Source of the DNA: an uncultured Clostridia bacterium
Lineage (GTDB): Bacteria > Bacillota > Clostridia > Oscillospirales > Ruminococcaceae
Direction of reading: 5' to 3'
Length of the DNA stretch: 64,000 nucleotides
NCBI GenBank assembly: GCA_947304245.1
Contig: CAMZAK010000001.1
Coordinates: 62,001-126,000 of the forward strand
The position numbers were made by a program, and so were the translations under genes. Numbering within the stretch: the stretch's first letter is position 1; each line of letters starts with the position of its first letter. Below the pieces are notes generated by a model. That model was not told the origin of the DNA. It did no database searches and saw only the letters and a program-made list of their open reading frames with translations. Positions 44,943 through 54,718 of this stretch are shown here, piece after piece.

Positions 44943-45566
44943 ATTAAAAATTTTGTTTCGTTATTTTATGATGTAATAGTTGTTTTAATAATTTCTCATA
45001 ATGTTTTTAGTTGCTATAAAAAGGGTTTTCTAAAAAGTTTAATATTTATTTTGTGTTCATTTTTAGGGATTGTTATTTCTTGTTTTTTAAACAAACTAAT
45101 ATTGAAAAAATTATTAGAAAATGAAGTTTTTTATGAGTTTGAAAAAATAATATTAAAAAATTTTAAAGTTCCTAAAGAATTTGAAGTTTTAGCTAAAAAT
45201 TTTAATTTAGGGGAAGGATTTATTGCAAAGGATGTAATAATTTCAAATTTGGTTAATATATTTTTAAGTAGAATTATATTTATAATTTTAATTTTTATAA
45301 TATTTTTCATATTTCGTGTTTTTAGAAAATATCTTTATAAAATGGTTAGAATAGCCAGAAAGATGCCTGCAATAGGGATGTTAGATGGAATTTTAGGAGC
45401 ATTATGCGGAGTTTTGAAAGCTTCAATTTATTTAATAATTTTTTCTGTTTTATGTTTTGTTTTAATTATTATAACTAGAAATGAATTGAGTTTTTTAAAT
45501 TTTGAGATTATAAATTCGACTTATTTATTTTTTTTATTCTACAAAATAGCATATTTAATAAAATAA
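44943..45566 (+). CDS. CvpA-family membrane protein
   Basis: From the proposed start, 207 residues with four hydrophobic helices and the family's GYKRGF-like element as CYKKGFLKSL near 27, an extracytoplasmic loop, then a third helix followed by a basic segment with RKMPAIGMLDGILGALCGVLKA, the conserved glycine-rich part. The first conventional start (TTG 45051) would cut the first helix in half. The frame is open back to a TGA, and the only codon placed behind the AGAGGAAGTG ribosome site is ATT 44943. Function of the family is vague (envelope or colicin-V-related). Confidence 0.75.
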   Translation: MKNFVSLFYDVIVVLIISHNVFSCYKKGFLKSLIFILCSFLGIVISCFLNKLILKKLLENEVFYEFEKIILKNFKVPKEFEVLAKNFNLGEGFIAKDVIISNLVNIFLSRIIFIILIFIIFFIFRVFRKYLYKMVRIARKMPAIGMLDGILGALCGVLKASIYLIIFSVLCFVLIIITRNELSFLNFEIINSTYLFFLFYKIAYLIK

Positions 45567-45659
45567 AAAATTTTAAGTATGTCACATATTTTGATGAGAT
45601 TTTGATTATACTAAAACAAAAATGATATATAAATTTTTTTGAATGTTTGCGTAATTCTC

Positions 45660-45688
45660 TTGCAAATTTTTTTACAATGTAGGATAAT
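45660..45688 (+). promoter_or_regulatory. Putative sigma-A promoter of clpE
   Basis: TTGCAA (45660-45665), 17-base spacer, GATAAT (45683-45688), about 75 bases before clpE. No clear CtsR heptad repeat was identified by eye. Confidence 0.6.
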
Positions 45689-45762
45689 TATGTTGTATAT
45701 ATAAAAAATTATTGTTAAGAATTTAAATTTGTGATATTAGATTTTTGTGAAGGAGATAATAT

Positions 45763-48039
45763 ATGCGCTGCAGTAGATGTAAAAAAAGGATGGCAGTTAT
45801 TTTTGTTAGTAGAGAAGTAAACGGTAAACCAATAACTGAGGGTTTATGTTTTACTTGCGCAAAAGAATTGAAGATTCCTAAAATAGATGAAATTGCCAAT
45901 AAAAGTGTTATGGGCGATTTGGAGAATATGGGCAATCAGCTAATGGGTATGTTTGAAGGGGATGGTTTTAAAACTGTTGGTTCTAATTTTATGGGACCTC
46001 CTTTTATGCCAGATTTTAATAATGGTTTTGACGGGAGAGAAAAAATGGAGAAAAATGGTACTGGTTTAAATTCTAGAGAAATGCTCAAAAAAGACAAGGT
46101 GAGATATAGATTTATTGAAAACTTTGGTTTAAACCTAACAGAAAAGGCGAGGTTAAATAAGCTAGACAACATTGTGGGCAGAAATGAGGAGATTTATAGG
46201 GTTATTCAAATTTTATCTCGTAGAACTAAAAACAATCCTTGTTTAATTGGTGAACCTGGAGTTGGGAAAACAGCAATAGCAGAGGGAATAGCTCAAAGAA
46301 TTGCAAGAAAAGATGTGCCATATAGATTGTTAAACAAAGAGGTTTATTTAATAGATATGACTGCTTTGATTGCAGGAACTCAGTTTAGAGGGCAATTTGA
46401 AAGCAGAGTTAAAGGGTTAATTTCTGAGATAAAAAAAGCGGGTAACATTATTCCATTCATAGATGAAATTCACACATTAATTGGAACCGGAGATTCTGAA
46501 GGTTCTATGAGTGCTGCAAACATTTTAAAACCAGCTCTTTCCAGAGGAGAAATACAGCTAATTGGAGCCACAACTTTTAATGAATATAGAAAATATATTG
46601 AAAATGATGCTGCGTTAGAAAGACGTTTTCAACCTGTTTCTGTGGAAGAGCCTAGCATAGAATCTAGCATTAAAATTTTAAGAGGAATAAAAACTTATTA
46701 TGAAAATTTTCATAGGGTTAAAGTTAAAGAAAAAATAATAGATGACGCTGTGAGGTATTCAGAAAAATATATTAATGACAGGTTTTTGCCAGATAAGGCT
46801 ATAGATCTTTTAGATGAGGCTTGTGTTTGCAGAGCTTTGAGATGTGAAGAAATTAGTGAATTTGAAAAATTAATAGATGAAAGAGAAAAACTAAAAAGAA
46901 AAGAGTTGGCTTTAGAGGAGGAAATTTCTAAGTCTGAAGATGTGGATTATGAAACTGTTGTTAAGGTTAAATATGAAGAGATTGCAAAAGTTAAAGAAAA
47001 ACTAAGTAAAATTAACGACAAATTAAAAGAATTAGAGGAAAGTCTTTCTAAAGTTTACGTTGAAAATGAAGATCTTTCAAAGGTTGTTCAGCTCTGGACT
47101 GGAATACCAGAAGAAAAAATTAGGCAAAGCGAAGTGGAAAAATTAAACCAATTAGAAGAAAATTTAAAAAGTAGAATTATTGGACAAGATAATGCAGTTA
47201 AAGTTTTAGCTAATGCTGTTAAATGTCATAGAGTTGGAATTTTTAGCAATGAAAGGCCAGCTTCATTCATTTTTGTTGGGCCTACTGGGGTTGGAAAAAC
47301 AGAACTTGTTAAGGTTTTGTCTGAAGTGTTGTTTGACGGTTCCGATAATTTAATTAGAGTGGATATGTCTGAATTTATGGAAAAGCACGCTGTTTCTCGT
47401 CTTACTGGTTCTCCTCCTGGTTATGTTGGTTATGATGATGCTGGCCAGTTAACAGAAAAAGTTAGAAGAAAACCGTATTCGGTTGTTTTGTTCGATGAAA
47501 TTGAAAAAGCTCACCCTGATGTTATGAATCTTTTGCTACAAATTTTAGATGAGGGAAAAGTTACAGATTCACACGGTAGGTTTGTTAATTTTAAAAATAC
47601 AATAATTGTTATGACTTCAAATGCGGGTAGTAATGAAAAAACAGGAATTGTTGGTTTTAATAAAACTCAAAATGAACTAGAAACACAAAGAGCAAAAAAA
47701 GCGTTGGAAAAATTTTTAAGACCAGAATTCATAGCAAGAGTTGGAGAAATTATTGTATTTAACAAATTAACCACAGAAAACTTAAAACAAATAGCTAAAT
47801 TAATTTTAAATGAATTTAAAAAAGCTTTGTATGACAGGAAAAATATTAACTTTGTTTATGATGAAAAATTGGTTGATTGTTTGGTTGCTCCTTTGGAAAA
47901 CAGTAAGTATGGTGCTAGAGATTTAAGAAAGGAGATACACGATAAGGTTGAAAAATCTATTGTTGAATTAATTTTGAGTCCTAATAATTTAGAAACTGTT
48001 AATGTTTCTGCCAATGAAGGAAATGTTATAATAAATTAA
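45763..48039 (+). CDS. clpE: ATP-dependent Clp protease ATP-binding subunit ClpE
   Basis: HSP100 unfoldase, 758 residues. The N-terminal zinc finger (C3, C6, and CFTC near 31) replaces the ClpC N-domain and marks ClpE. AAA-1: GEPGVGKTAIAEG near 167, IPFIDEIHTLIG; coiled-coil middle domain with charged helices (about 355-430); AAA-2: GPTGVGKTELVK near 507, VVLFDEIEKAHPDV, and a GIVGFN loop near 628 that docks ClpP. Complete and presumably active with ClpP elsewhere. It is its own transcription unit with promoter and terminator. Confidence 0.94.
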   Translation: MRCSRCKKRMAVIFVSREVNGKPITEGLCFTCAKELKIPKIDEIANKSVMGDLENMGNQLMGMFEGDGFKTVGSNFMGPPFMPDFNNGFDGREKMEKNGTGLNSREMLKKDKVRYRFIENFGLNLTEKARLNKLDNIVGRNEEIYRVIQILSRRTKNNPCLIGEPGVGKTAIAEGIAQRIARKDVPYRLLNKEVYLIDMTALIAGTQFRGQFESRVKGLISEIKKAGNIIPFIDEIHTLIGTGDSEGSMSAANILKPALSRGEIQLIGATTFNEYRKYIENDAALERRFQPVSVEEPSIESSIKILRGIKTYYENFHRVKVKEKIIDDAVRYSEKYINDRFLPDKAIDLLDEACVCRALRCEEISEFEKLIDEREKLKRKELALEEEISKSEDVDYETVVKVKYEEIAKVKEKLSKINDKLKELEESLSKVYVENEDLSKVVQLWTGIPEEKIRQSEVEKLNQLEENLKSRIIGQDNAVKVLANAVKCHRVGIFSNERPASFIFVGPTGVGKTELVKVLSEVLFDGSDNLIRVDMSEFMEKHAVSRLTGSPPGYVGYDDAGQLTEKVRRKPYSVVLFDEIEKAHPDVMNLLLQILDEGKVTDSHGRFVNFKNTIIVMTSNAGSNEKTGIVGFNKTQNELETQRAKKALEKFLRPEFIARVGEIIVFNKLTTENLKQIAKLILNEFKKALYDRKNINFVYDEKLVDCLVAPLENSKYGARDLRKEIHDKVEKSIVELILSPNNLETVNVSANEGNVIIN

Positions 48040-48060
48040 AAAAATTAAATTAACGAAAGT

Positions 48061-48097
48061 ATATTGTAAATGTTGCAGCATTTGCAATATATTTTTT
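48061..48097 (+). terminator. Terminator of clpE
   Basis: 12-bp stem (48061-48072 with 48079-48090, one G-U), six-base loop and a T-rich tail. Confidence 0.85.
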
Positions 48098-48320
48098 ATA
48101 TAAACTTAAAAAATTAATGGTAGGGTGCATATTTTAGAATTTTTTTACTAAAATTTGTAAAACATTTAATTATGAATGTTATTTTTAAAATGTTAGTTTA
48201 AAATTTTAAAAAACGTTAAATTGACCAATATATTTTTATTATTAAATAAAATATTATAATATTTATGCTATAATTATTGTAATATGAAATGTTTTATGGT
48301 TAATGGAGGTTTTAAGTTTT

Positions 48321-50513
48321 TTGAGAAAAAAGAACAGGAGAGATATAAGCAGCAATAATTATGATGACGGCAAGATTAAAATTGGCAAAAATATTTTTAA
48401 AAAATTTGCTATTTTTAAAAATAATGGTAGTACTTTTAAATTATTTGGGAAACTTTTAGTTTGTTTTATTTTATTTTTCATAATTGTTTTTAGTATTGTG
48501 GTTACTGCTCTTACTGTTTATGTTATGAAAGCAACGGAGGCAGAAACAACAATTAACCTAGAAAGAGAAACAATAGTAGGGAGTGAATTTACTAATGTTT
48601 ATGGTAAAAACGAAAATGGTGAATTTGTAAAACTTTCTGTAATAGATTCTGGTGAGAAAAGAATTTGGGTGGATATTTCAGATGTTCCACAAATTGTTAA
48701 AGATGCTGTTGTTTCAATTGAAGACTACAAGTTTTATGAGCATGACGGTGTGGACTTTTGGCGTACTTCTGGTGCTGTTTTAAACATGTTTTTGCATTTT
48801 TGGAAAACAAACCAGGGTGGTTCCACCATAACTCAGCAGCTTTTAAAAAATATTACAGGAGAAAGACAAAATAGTGGATTAAGAGGAATTTCTCGTAAAG
48901 TTAAAGAAATTTGCATGGCGATGGCGTTAGAAAGAAAATATAGCAAAGATCAAATTTTGCAGGCATATTTAAATGTTATTTATGTTGGAAATGGAAATTA
49001 TTACGGAATTAAAACTGCAGCAAAGTTATATTTTAATAAAGATTTAAAAAAGGTTAATCTGCAGGAAGCAGCAACTCTTGCAGCTTTAATTAGAGGGCCA
49101 GGAAACTACAACATTTTAAAAGACCCTAATAAAATTCTTAAACGCAGAAATTACACTTTAAATAAGATGTATGAACAGGGAAAAATAACTAAGCAGGAAT
49201 GTGAAGAAGCAAAAAAAACTCCCGTAAAGGTGCATAAAGGGACTATTTATAAAGATAAACTAGATGAAAACAAACAAAGTTATTTTGTGGACACCGCTTT
49301 AAATGAAGTTGTTTATAGATATATGAAAGAAAAAGAAAACAATAATTGGGAAGAAGTAAACAATAAGGTTAAAAGAAGTGGCTTTAAAATTTACACTACA
49401 GTGGATGTTGAAATGCAAAAGAAATTGGAACAGGAATATGAAGATTTAACATTGCCTAAAAATATTCAGTCTGCATTCATAGTTTTCGATTTAAATGGTA
49501 ACATTAAAGCTTGTGTTGGTGGAAAAGGTAAAAAAATTGCAGGAGACAGGGCTTCTTTAAATTATGCTACAAATTCTAATGCGTTAATTTCACCTGGTTC
49601 AACAATGAAACCTTTAATTTATGCCTATGCTTTGGAGAAAAATCAGTTAACCTATTCTAGTTTGTTTAAAGATGCTCCTTGTAAAACTGTTCAGGGCAAG
49701 CCATGGCCTGAAAACTTTGATGGGAAGCATTCTAATGGCTATGTTACCGTAAAACATGCAATACAAAAATCTTTAAACACTGTGCCAACAAAAATTTTAT
49801 ATGATTATGGCCGAGAAGGTGTTTCTAATTTTTGTGATTTTTTAACGCAAAAGCTCGGAATTGCTAACATAGTAAACCCTAAAAACCCCACAAAAGATGG
49901 CAGGTTTGAAACTAGCGCTATGGCTATGGGTTCTTTAATTAATGGTGTTGTTATTAGTGATATGGTTAATGCATTTCAAATTTTTGCTAATGGGGGAACT
50001 TTTAGAAAAGCAACAACACTAGAAAGAGTTGAAGGTTTAAACAAAGAAGAACCTTTTAAAATTAAAAATGCACAAAATAGGGTTATTTCTAAAGACACTT
50101 CTGTTGTTTTAAATAGGCTTTTGCGTAATGTTGTTTTAAGTGGTGGAACTGGTGCGGCGGCAAATTTAGATTCAATTTCTGTTGATGTTTTTGGGAAAAC
50201 AGGAACCAGTAACGATGGAAAAAATTTAATGTTCATAGGAGGCACGCCAAAATATATTGCTGGGATTTGGTTTGGCAGCACAGATGGGAAAAAAATTCCA
50301 AGATCTCAAATTAACCCATCTAAAATTTGGGGGAACATTATGAGAAAACTTTTAAGTGATAGGAAAGCTGGCAAATTTTCTTTAGTTGCTGCAGTAAAGG
50401 AAGTTTATTGTTCAGATAGTGGGCTTAGAGCTAATTCTAATTGCCCTAGAAAAGAAGAAGGGTATTATAGAAGAGATAACACTTTAACAAGAGTTTGCAA
50501 CATGCATGGCTAA
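48321..50513 (+). CDS. Class A penicillin-binding protein (PBP1A type)
   Basis: Bifunctional peptidoglycan glycosyltransferase/transpeptidase, 730 residues from TTG 48321. Cytoplasmic basic tail, membrane helix (about 48-72), GT51 domain (SIEDYKFYEHDGVDFWRT near 130, GGSTITQQLLKN near 165), and transpeptidase with the SxxK serine in SPGSTMKPL near 425, SLNT as SxN, and KTG in VFGKTGTSNDG near 625. The GGAGG site at 48305-48309 favours TTG 48321 over the ATG at 48303, which lies inside the site. Main wall synthase in the window and functional counterpart of the amidases. Confidence 0.92.
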   Translation: MRKKNRRDISSNNYDDGKIKIGKNIFKKFAIFKNNGSTFKLFGKLLVCFILFFIIVFSIVVTALTVYVMKATEAETTINLERETIVGSEFTNVYGKNENGEFVKLSVIDSGEKRIWVDISDVPQIVKDAVVSIEDYKFYEHDGVDFWRTSGAVLNMFLHFWKTNQGGSTITQQLLKNITGERQNSGLRGISRKVKEICMAMALERKYSKDQILQAYLNVIYVGNGNYYGIKTAAKLYFNKDLKKVNLQEAATLAALIRGPGNYNILKDPNKILKRRNYTLNKMYEQGKITKQECEEAKKTPVKVHKGTIYKDKLDENKQSYFVDTALNEVVYRYMKEKENNNWEEVNNKVKRSGFKIYTTVDVEMQKKLEQEYEDLTLPKNIQSAFIVFDLNGNIKACVGGKGKKIAGDRASLNYATNSNALISPGSTMKPLIYAYALEKNQLTYSSLFKDAPCKTVQGKPWPENFDGKHSNGYVTVKHAIQKSLNTVPTKILYDYGREGVSNFCDFLTQKLGIANIVNPKNPTKDGRFETSAMAMGSLINGVVISDMVNAFQIFANGGTFRKATTLERVEGLNKEEPFKIKNAQNRVISKDTSVVLNRLLRNVVLSGGTGAAANLDSISVDVFGKTGTSNDGKNLMFIGGTPKYIAGIWFGSTDGKKIPRSQINPSKIWGNIMRKLLSDRKAGKFSLVAAVKEVYCSDSGLRANSNCPRKEEGYYRRDNTLTRVCNMHG

Positions 50514-50516
50514 ACC

Positions 50517-50590
50517 TATGTGAAATTATACTATTTGTTATTTTTCACATAAAAACTCCAATAAACACTTTAAACTATGCTTATTGGAGT
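50517..50590. terminator. Paired hairpins ending the PBP gene
   Basis: Stem TATGTGAAA/TTTCACATA (50517-50525 with 50543-50551), then a perfect 10-bp stem ACTCCAATAA/TTATTGGAGT (50555-50564 with 50581-50590) with T-rich sequence after it on the plus strand and a T-run on the minus strand; it may serve both converging operons. Confidence 0.75.
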
Positions 50591-50695
50591 AAATTTTAAT
50601 TTTTAACTAAGAAATAACTTTTCTAGCGTTAATTTTCCTTTATGGGTATTTTTAATGTAGCTATCGTTTTTGTTGAAATTTTTTAATTTTTATTA

Positions 50696-50876
50696 TTTAA
50701 TTATTTTGTTTAATTAGTTTTTCTGTTTCTTTTTCTTCTAAAGCGTTTGAAATATATTTTATGTTTTTTTAACTTTAGGAATAACAATGTTTTCTAATGC
50801 GTTGGCACGAATTTTGGTTAAAAATAAATGCACTTTTGCGTAAGATGCAAAAGAGCTAGTTTTTATTGTATTTTTT
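50696..50876 (-). pseudogene. Chimeric scrap of atpD and atpB
   Basis: On the minus strand, about 125 bases repeat the 3' part of atpD (intact at about 50890-51030; the region encoding NALENIVIPKVEENIKYI). They are joined to about 35 bases that repeat an internal part of atpB (51775-51812, encoding the YAKVQEI area). No frame is open. Located immediately downstream of the ATPase operon. The junction of two non-adjacent segments implies deletion within a larger duplicate. Confidence 0.85.
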
Positions 50877-50886
50877 TTATTTAAAT

Positions 50887-51498
50887 TTAATTAGTTTTCC
50901 TGTTTTTAATTAGTTTTAGTCTGCTAAATTCTTCTCTTTCTTTTTCTTCTAAAGCATCTGAAATATATTTTATGTTTTCTTCAACCTTAGGAATAACAAT
51001 GTTTTCTAATGCGTTAGCACGAATTTTGGTTTCTTTAATTTCTTTAGAAAGAGAATATATGCTGTTTTCAATTTCTGCTAAAATTATGCTAATTTCTTTA
51101 GCTTTTAAAAACCAAAAATATGCTGTGTCTAAATGAGAGTTTGTGTTTAAAATGCCATATTCTCTGCCAGTAACATTAGAATTTAACGTTACTTTAGGAA
51201 TTTCAATTCCCATAACGCTTTTATATTCAATTGAAATGCCTGTTTCAACCGTTGTTAATTCTGCAATGTTTTCGCAGTTTTCAAGTGTTAAATTAGCCAT
51301 TTTCAAAGCTTCATAAGCTTTTTTAAAGGTTTCTTCTACGTCGTTTCTAATTGTTTTTGCAACTTCAACTAGTGGCATCATCTCTCTAATTAAAATATTT
51401 CTTTTTTTGTCCATTAACTCGAAACCTAGTTTGGAAAGCTGCAAGTTTTTCTTTAAATTAATTAAATTACCTTTAGTTGGAGATAAAAATGTTGCCAT
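50887..51498 (-). CDS. atpD: V/A-type ATPase subunit D (central stalk)
   Basis: 203 residues, long antiparallel coiled coil with the N-terminal PTKGNLINLKKNLQLSKLGFELMDKKRNIL signature. Rotor shaft coupling the A3B3 head to the membrane ring. Last gene of the nine-gene operon. AAGGAG precedes the ATG. A degraded piece of this gene lies just after its stop. Confidence 0.95.
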   Translation of the reverse strand: MATFLSPTKGNLINLKKNLQLSKLGFELMDKKRNILIREMMPLVEVAKTIRNDVEETFKKAYEALKMANLTLENCENIAELTTVETGISIEYKSVMGIEIPKVTLNSNVTGREYGILNTNSHLDTAYFWFLKAKEISIILAEIENSIYSLSKEIKETKIRANALENIVIPKVEENIKYISDALEEKEREEFSRLKLIKNRKTN

Positions 51499-51522
51499 AT
51501 AAACTCTCCTTAAAAATATTAT

Positions 51523-52920
51523 TTAAATTTGTGTTTTATGAGGTTCTTCATAAAATTCGTCTAAAATTTTGGTGTCTATTCTGTCTAGCTCTTTTTTTGG
51601 AAGCAGTGCTAAAAGGTTCCATCCAAGGTTTAGTGTTTGCTCTATTGTTCTGTTTTCGTTTAAATTTTGCGTTATAAACTTTTCTTCAAATTCTTTTCCA
51701 AACTTAATGTAGGCTTTGTCTATTTCAGAAAGTTTTTCTTCACCTATTACAGATGCTAAAGACTTAATTTCTTGCACTTTTGCGTAAGATGCAAAAAGCT
51801 GGTTTGCTAGGTCTTTGTGGTCTTTTCTTGTAAACCCTTCTCCAATTCCGTCTTTCATTAACCTCGAAAGAGAAGGCAAAATTGCAATTGGAGGATATAT
51901 TCCTCTTTTGTTTAACTCCTTTGAAAGAACAATTTGCCCTTCGGTTATATAACCTGTTAAGTCTGGCACTGGGTTTGTTATGTCTCCATTTGGCATTGTT
52001 AAAATAGGGATTTGTGTTAAAGAACCTTTAGAACTTTTTAAAACACCAGCTCTTTCGTAAATTTGCGCAAGGTCGGAATATAAATAACCTGGAAAACCTT
52101 TTCTTCCTGGAATTTCTCCTTTGGATGAAGAAATTTCTCTAACCGCTTCAGCGTAAGATGTCATATCTGTTAAAATTACTAAAACATGCATGTTTTTTTC
52201 AAATGCTAAATATTCTGCTGCAGTGAGAGCAGCTCTTGGAGTTAAAATTCTTTCAATTATTGGGTCGTTGGAAAGGTTTAAAAACATTACAACATTTTTT
52301 AGAATTCCGCTTTCTTCAAATTTTGTTTTAAAGTAATCTGCTACGTCGTTTTTAACACCCATTGCAGCAAAAACAATGCAAAAATTATCTTTCTCATTGG
52401 TGTCCACTATTTTAGCTTGGTTTACAATTTGAACAGCTAACTTGTTGTGAGGCAAACCAGCATCTGAAAAAATTGGAAGTTTTTGACCTCTAATTAGGGT
52501 AGACAAAGCGTCTATTGCAGAAATTCCTGTTTCTATGAAGTTTTTGGGGTAAACCCTAGAAATTGGGTTTATTGCAGAACCGTTTATGTCTTCATATTTT
52601 TCCACAAAAATTTCTCCGAACCCGTCAATTGGCTTACAAGAACCGTTAAAAATTCTGCCAATCATTTCTGTTGAAAGTGGCATTTTTAGTGGTTCTCCGG
52701 TAAAATTAATTTTAGTGTTACTTAAAGAAAGATTGTTAGTTCCTTCAAAAACTTCAATTACAACCTTTTTTCCCTCTATTTTAACAATCTTACCCTGACG
52801 TATTTGCTTATTGTTAACCACAATTTCAACTAGTTCGTCAAACGCAGCATTTTCAACATTATCTAAAAAAACCAATGGTCCGTTAATTGCATTCAAACCA
52901 ATATGACGTATAACTGCCAT
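51523..52920 (-). CDS. atpB: V/A-type ATPase subunit B (non-catalytic)
   Basis: 465 residues. Regulatory nucleotide-binding subunit of the A3B3 hexamer. It lacks a Walker A lysine motif, as expected, and has SGLPHNK-like [13 protein letters not shown] near 157, [44 protein letters not shown] near 255, and [12 protein letters not shown] near 350. GGAGG precedes the ATG. Lies between atpA and atpD. Confidence 0.97.
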   Translation of the reverse strand: MAVIRHIGLNAINGPLVFLDNVENAAFDELVEIVVNNKQIRQGKIVKIEGKKVVIEVFEGTNNLSLSNTKINFTGEPLKMPLSTEMIGRIFNGSCKPIDGFGEIFVEKYEDINGSAINPISRVYPKNFIETGISAIDALSTLIRGQKLPIFSDAGLPHNKLAVQIVNQAKIVDTNEKDNFCIVFAAMGVKNDVADYFKTKFEESGILKNVVMFLNLSNDPIIERILTPRAALTAAEYLAFEKNMHVLVILTDMTSYAEAVREISSSKGEIPGRKGFPGYLYSDLAQIYERAGVLKSSKGSLTQIPILTMPNGDITNPVPDLTGYITEGQIVLSKELNKRGIYPPIAILPSLSRLMKDGIGEGFTRKDHKDLANQLFASYAKVQEIKSLASVIGEEKLSEIDKAYIKFGKEFEEKFITQNLNENRTIEQTLNLGWNLLALLPKKELDRIDTKILDEFYEEPHKTQI

Positions 52921-52950
52921 ATTTTTTCCTCCAATTCTAATGAAAAATCT

Positions 52951-54711
52951 TTAATTTTTAATGTTTTCTTTAAAATATGAATCTATTTTTTCAATGTATT
53001 CATCAAATTTTTCTAAATTTTCATTTGTTGTCTCATATTTAATGTTATATATGTTGTTTAAAACATCGCTCTCTTTTAGTTGCGAAAAGTTTATGGTGTT
53101 GTTAATTGCTTTAGAAGATATATCATAAAAATGTAATATTACTTCCATCATACGTTTTTGTTTTTTTAGCGTTACAAAACAATCGTTTTCATTAAATGCA
53201 TTTTGTTGTAAAAACAACACTCTAATGATTTTTGCAGTTTCAATAATTAATTTTTCTTCGTCTGGTAAAACATCCATCCCAATTAGTTTTACAATTTCTA
53301 AAAGTTCTGCTTCTTTTGCAAGAATTGAAGAAATTTTCTTTTTCATCTGCAAAAATTCTTCACCTAGGTTTTCATCAAAAAAGTTTTTTAGGTCTTCATC
53401 ATATTCGCTGTAGCTGTCCATCCAATTTATTGCGGGGTAGTGCCTTGCATAGGCTAAAGATTTGTCTAACGCCCAAAAACACCTAACAAACCTTTTTGTG
53501 TTTTGCGTTACTGGTTCTGAAAAGTCTGAGCCTTGCGGGGAAACTGCTCCAATTATTGTAATAGAGCCTTCTTTTCCAGATAATGTTTTTACATATCCTG
53601 CTCTTTCGTAAAACTGAGAAAGACGAGAAGGTAGGTATGACGGGAAACCTTCTTCTGCTGGCATTTCTTCTAGCCTTCCAGAAATTTCTCTTAATGCTTC
53701 TGCCCATCTTGAAGTGGAATCTGCCATTATTGCAATATGGTAGCCCATGTCTCTGTAGTATTCTGCTAGAGTTATTCCGGTGTAAATGGATGCTTCTCTT
53801 GCTGCAACCGGCATGTTAGATGTGTTTGCAATTAAAACAGTTCTTTCTGTTAAAGCTTTTTTGGTTCTAGGGTCTATTAAATGAGAAAATTCTTCTAAAA
53901 CTTGAGTTATTTCGTTTCCACGTTCACCACAGCCAATGTAAATTATAATGTCTGCGTCGCACCATTTTGCAATTGCGTGTTGTGTCATTGTTTTTCCTGT
54001 GCCAAATCCTCCTGGGATTGCTGCTGTTCCTCCTTTTGCTATGGGGAACATTGTGTCTATTATTCGTTGCCCTGTAACTAGTGGTTTTGAAATTTTAAGC
54101 CTTTCTTTTACTGGTCTTGTTTTTCTAATTGGCCATTTTTGGCATAGGTTAACCTTAATTAGTTCGCCATTTTTGCTTTCAAACTCTAAAACATCTTCGT
54201 TAACAGAATATTCTCCATCAGGAGCTGTTTTTGTTACTATTCCGCCTTCTAAAAAAGGGGAGAGCATGCATTTATGCGTTATTGACTCTGTTTCTTTGCA
54301 TTCTGCATAAATTTGCCCCGGCTTAATTTCTTCTCCAACTTTGGCAACAATTTTAACGTTAAACTTTTTGTTTAGGTTTAAAGATTCTATGTTAGAGCCA
54401 ACTTCAATGAAACAACCACTTTTTTCTTCCATGCTTTTTAAAGGGCGCAAAATTCCATCAAAAATTCCTGAAACAATTCCTGGCCCAAGCGTTGCAAAAA
54501 GAGGCATTTTTGTGGAATAAACAGGTTCATTTGGCTTTAACCCGTTTGTTGTTTCATAAACCTGAATTGTTGTTTCAAAGTCGTTAACCGAAATTACTTC
54601 TCCAATTATTTTTTTTTCTCCAACGTAAACCATTTCCATCATAGAAAATTCTTTGGTGTTTCTAACTTTAACTACTGGTCCGTTAATTGAAAAAATTTTA
54701 CTGTTTGGCAA
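52951..54711 (-). CDS. atpA: V/A-type ATPase subunit A (catalytic)
   Basis: 586 residues. Catalytic ATP site with Walker A PGGFGTGKTM near 228, IYIGCGERGNE with the catalytic Glu near 256, and MADSTSRWAEALREISGRLEEMPAEEGFP near 327; bulge domain (about 110-190) characteristic of V/A-type A subunits is present. Only 7 bases separate it from subunit E, so it is tightly coupled. Hydrolyses or makes ATP according to ion gradient. Confidence 0.97.
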   Translation of the reverse strand: MPNSKIFSINGPVVKVRNTKEFSMMEMVYVGEKKIIGEVISVNDFETTIQVYETTNGLKPNEPVYSTKMPLFATLGPGIVSGIFDGILRPLKSMEEKSGCFIEVGSNIESLNLNKKFNVKIVAKVGEEIKPGQIYAECKETESITHKCMLSPFLEGGIVTKTAPDGEYSVNEDVLEFESKNGELIKVNLCQKWPIRKTRPVKERLKISKPLVTGQRIIDTMFPIAKGGTAAIPGGFGTGKTMTQHAIAKWCDADIIIYIGCGERGNEITQVLEEFSHLIDPRTKKALTERTVLIANTSNMPVAAREASIYTGITLAEYYRDMGYHIAIMADSTSRWAEALREISGRLEEMPAEEGFPSYLPSRLSQFYERAGYVKTLSGKEGSITIIGAVSPQGSDFSEPVTQNTKRFVRCFWALDKSLAYARHYPAINWMDSYSEYDEDLKNFFDENLGEEFLQMKKKISSILAKEAELLEIVKLIGMDVLPDEEKLIIETAKIIRVLFLQQNAFNENDCFVTLKKQKRMMEVILHFYDISSKAINNTINFSQLKESDVLNNIYNIKYETTNENLEKFDEYIEKIDSYFKENIKN

Positions 54712-54718
54712 TTTAAAT

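Noticed and set aside
48303-48320. ATG 48303 as the start of the class A PBP
   Set aside because: It lies within the GGAGG ribosome site; TTG 48321 has proper spacing. Kept as a possible alternative only.
53483-54310. Shadow frames on both strands within the ATPase subunit A gene
   Set aside because: Subunit A is intact and conserved throughout in its own frame.
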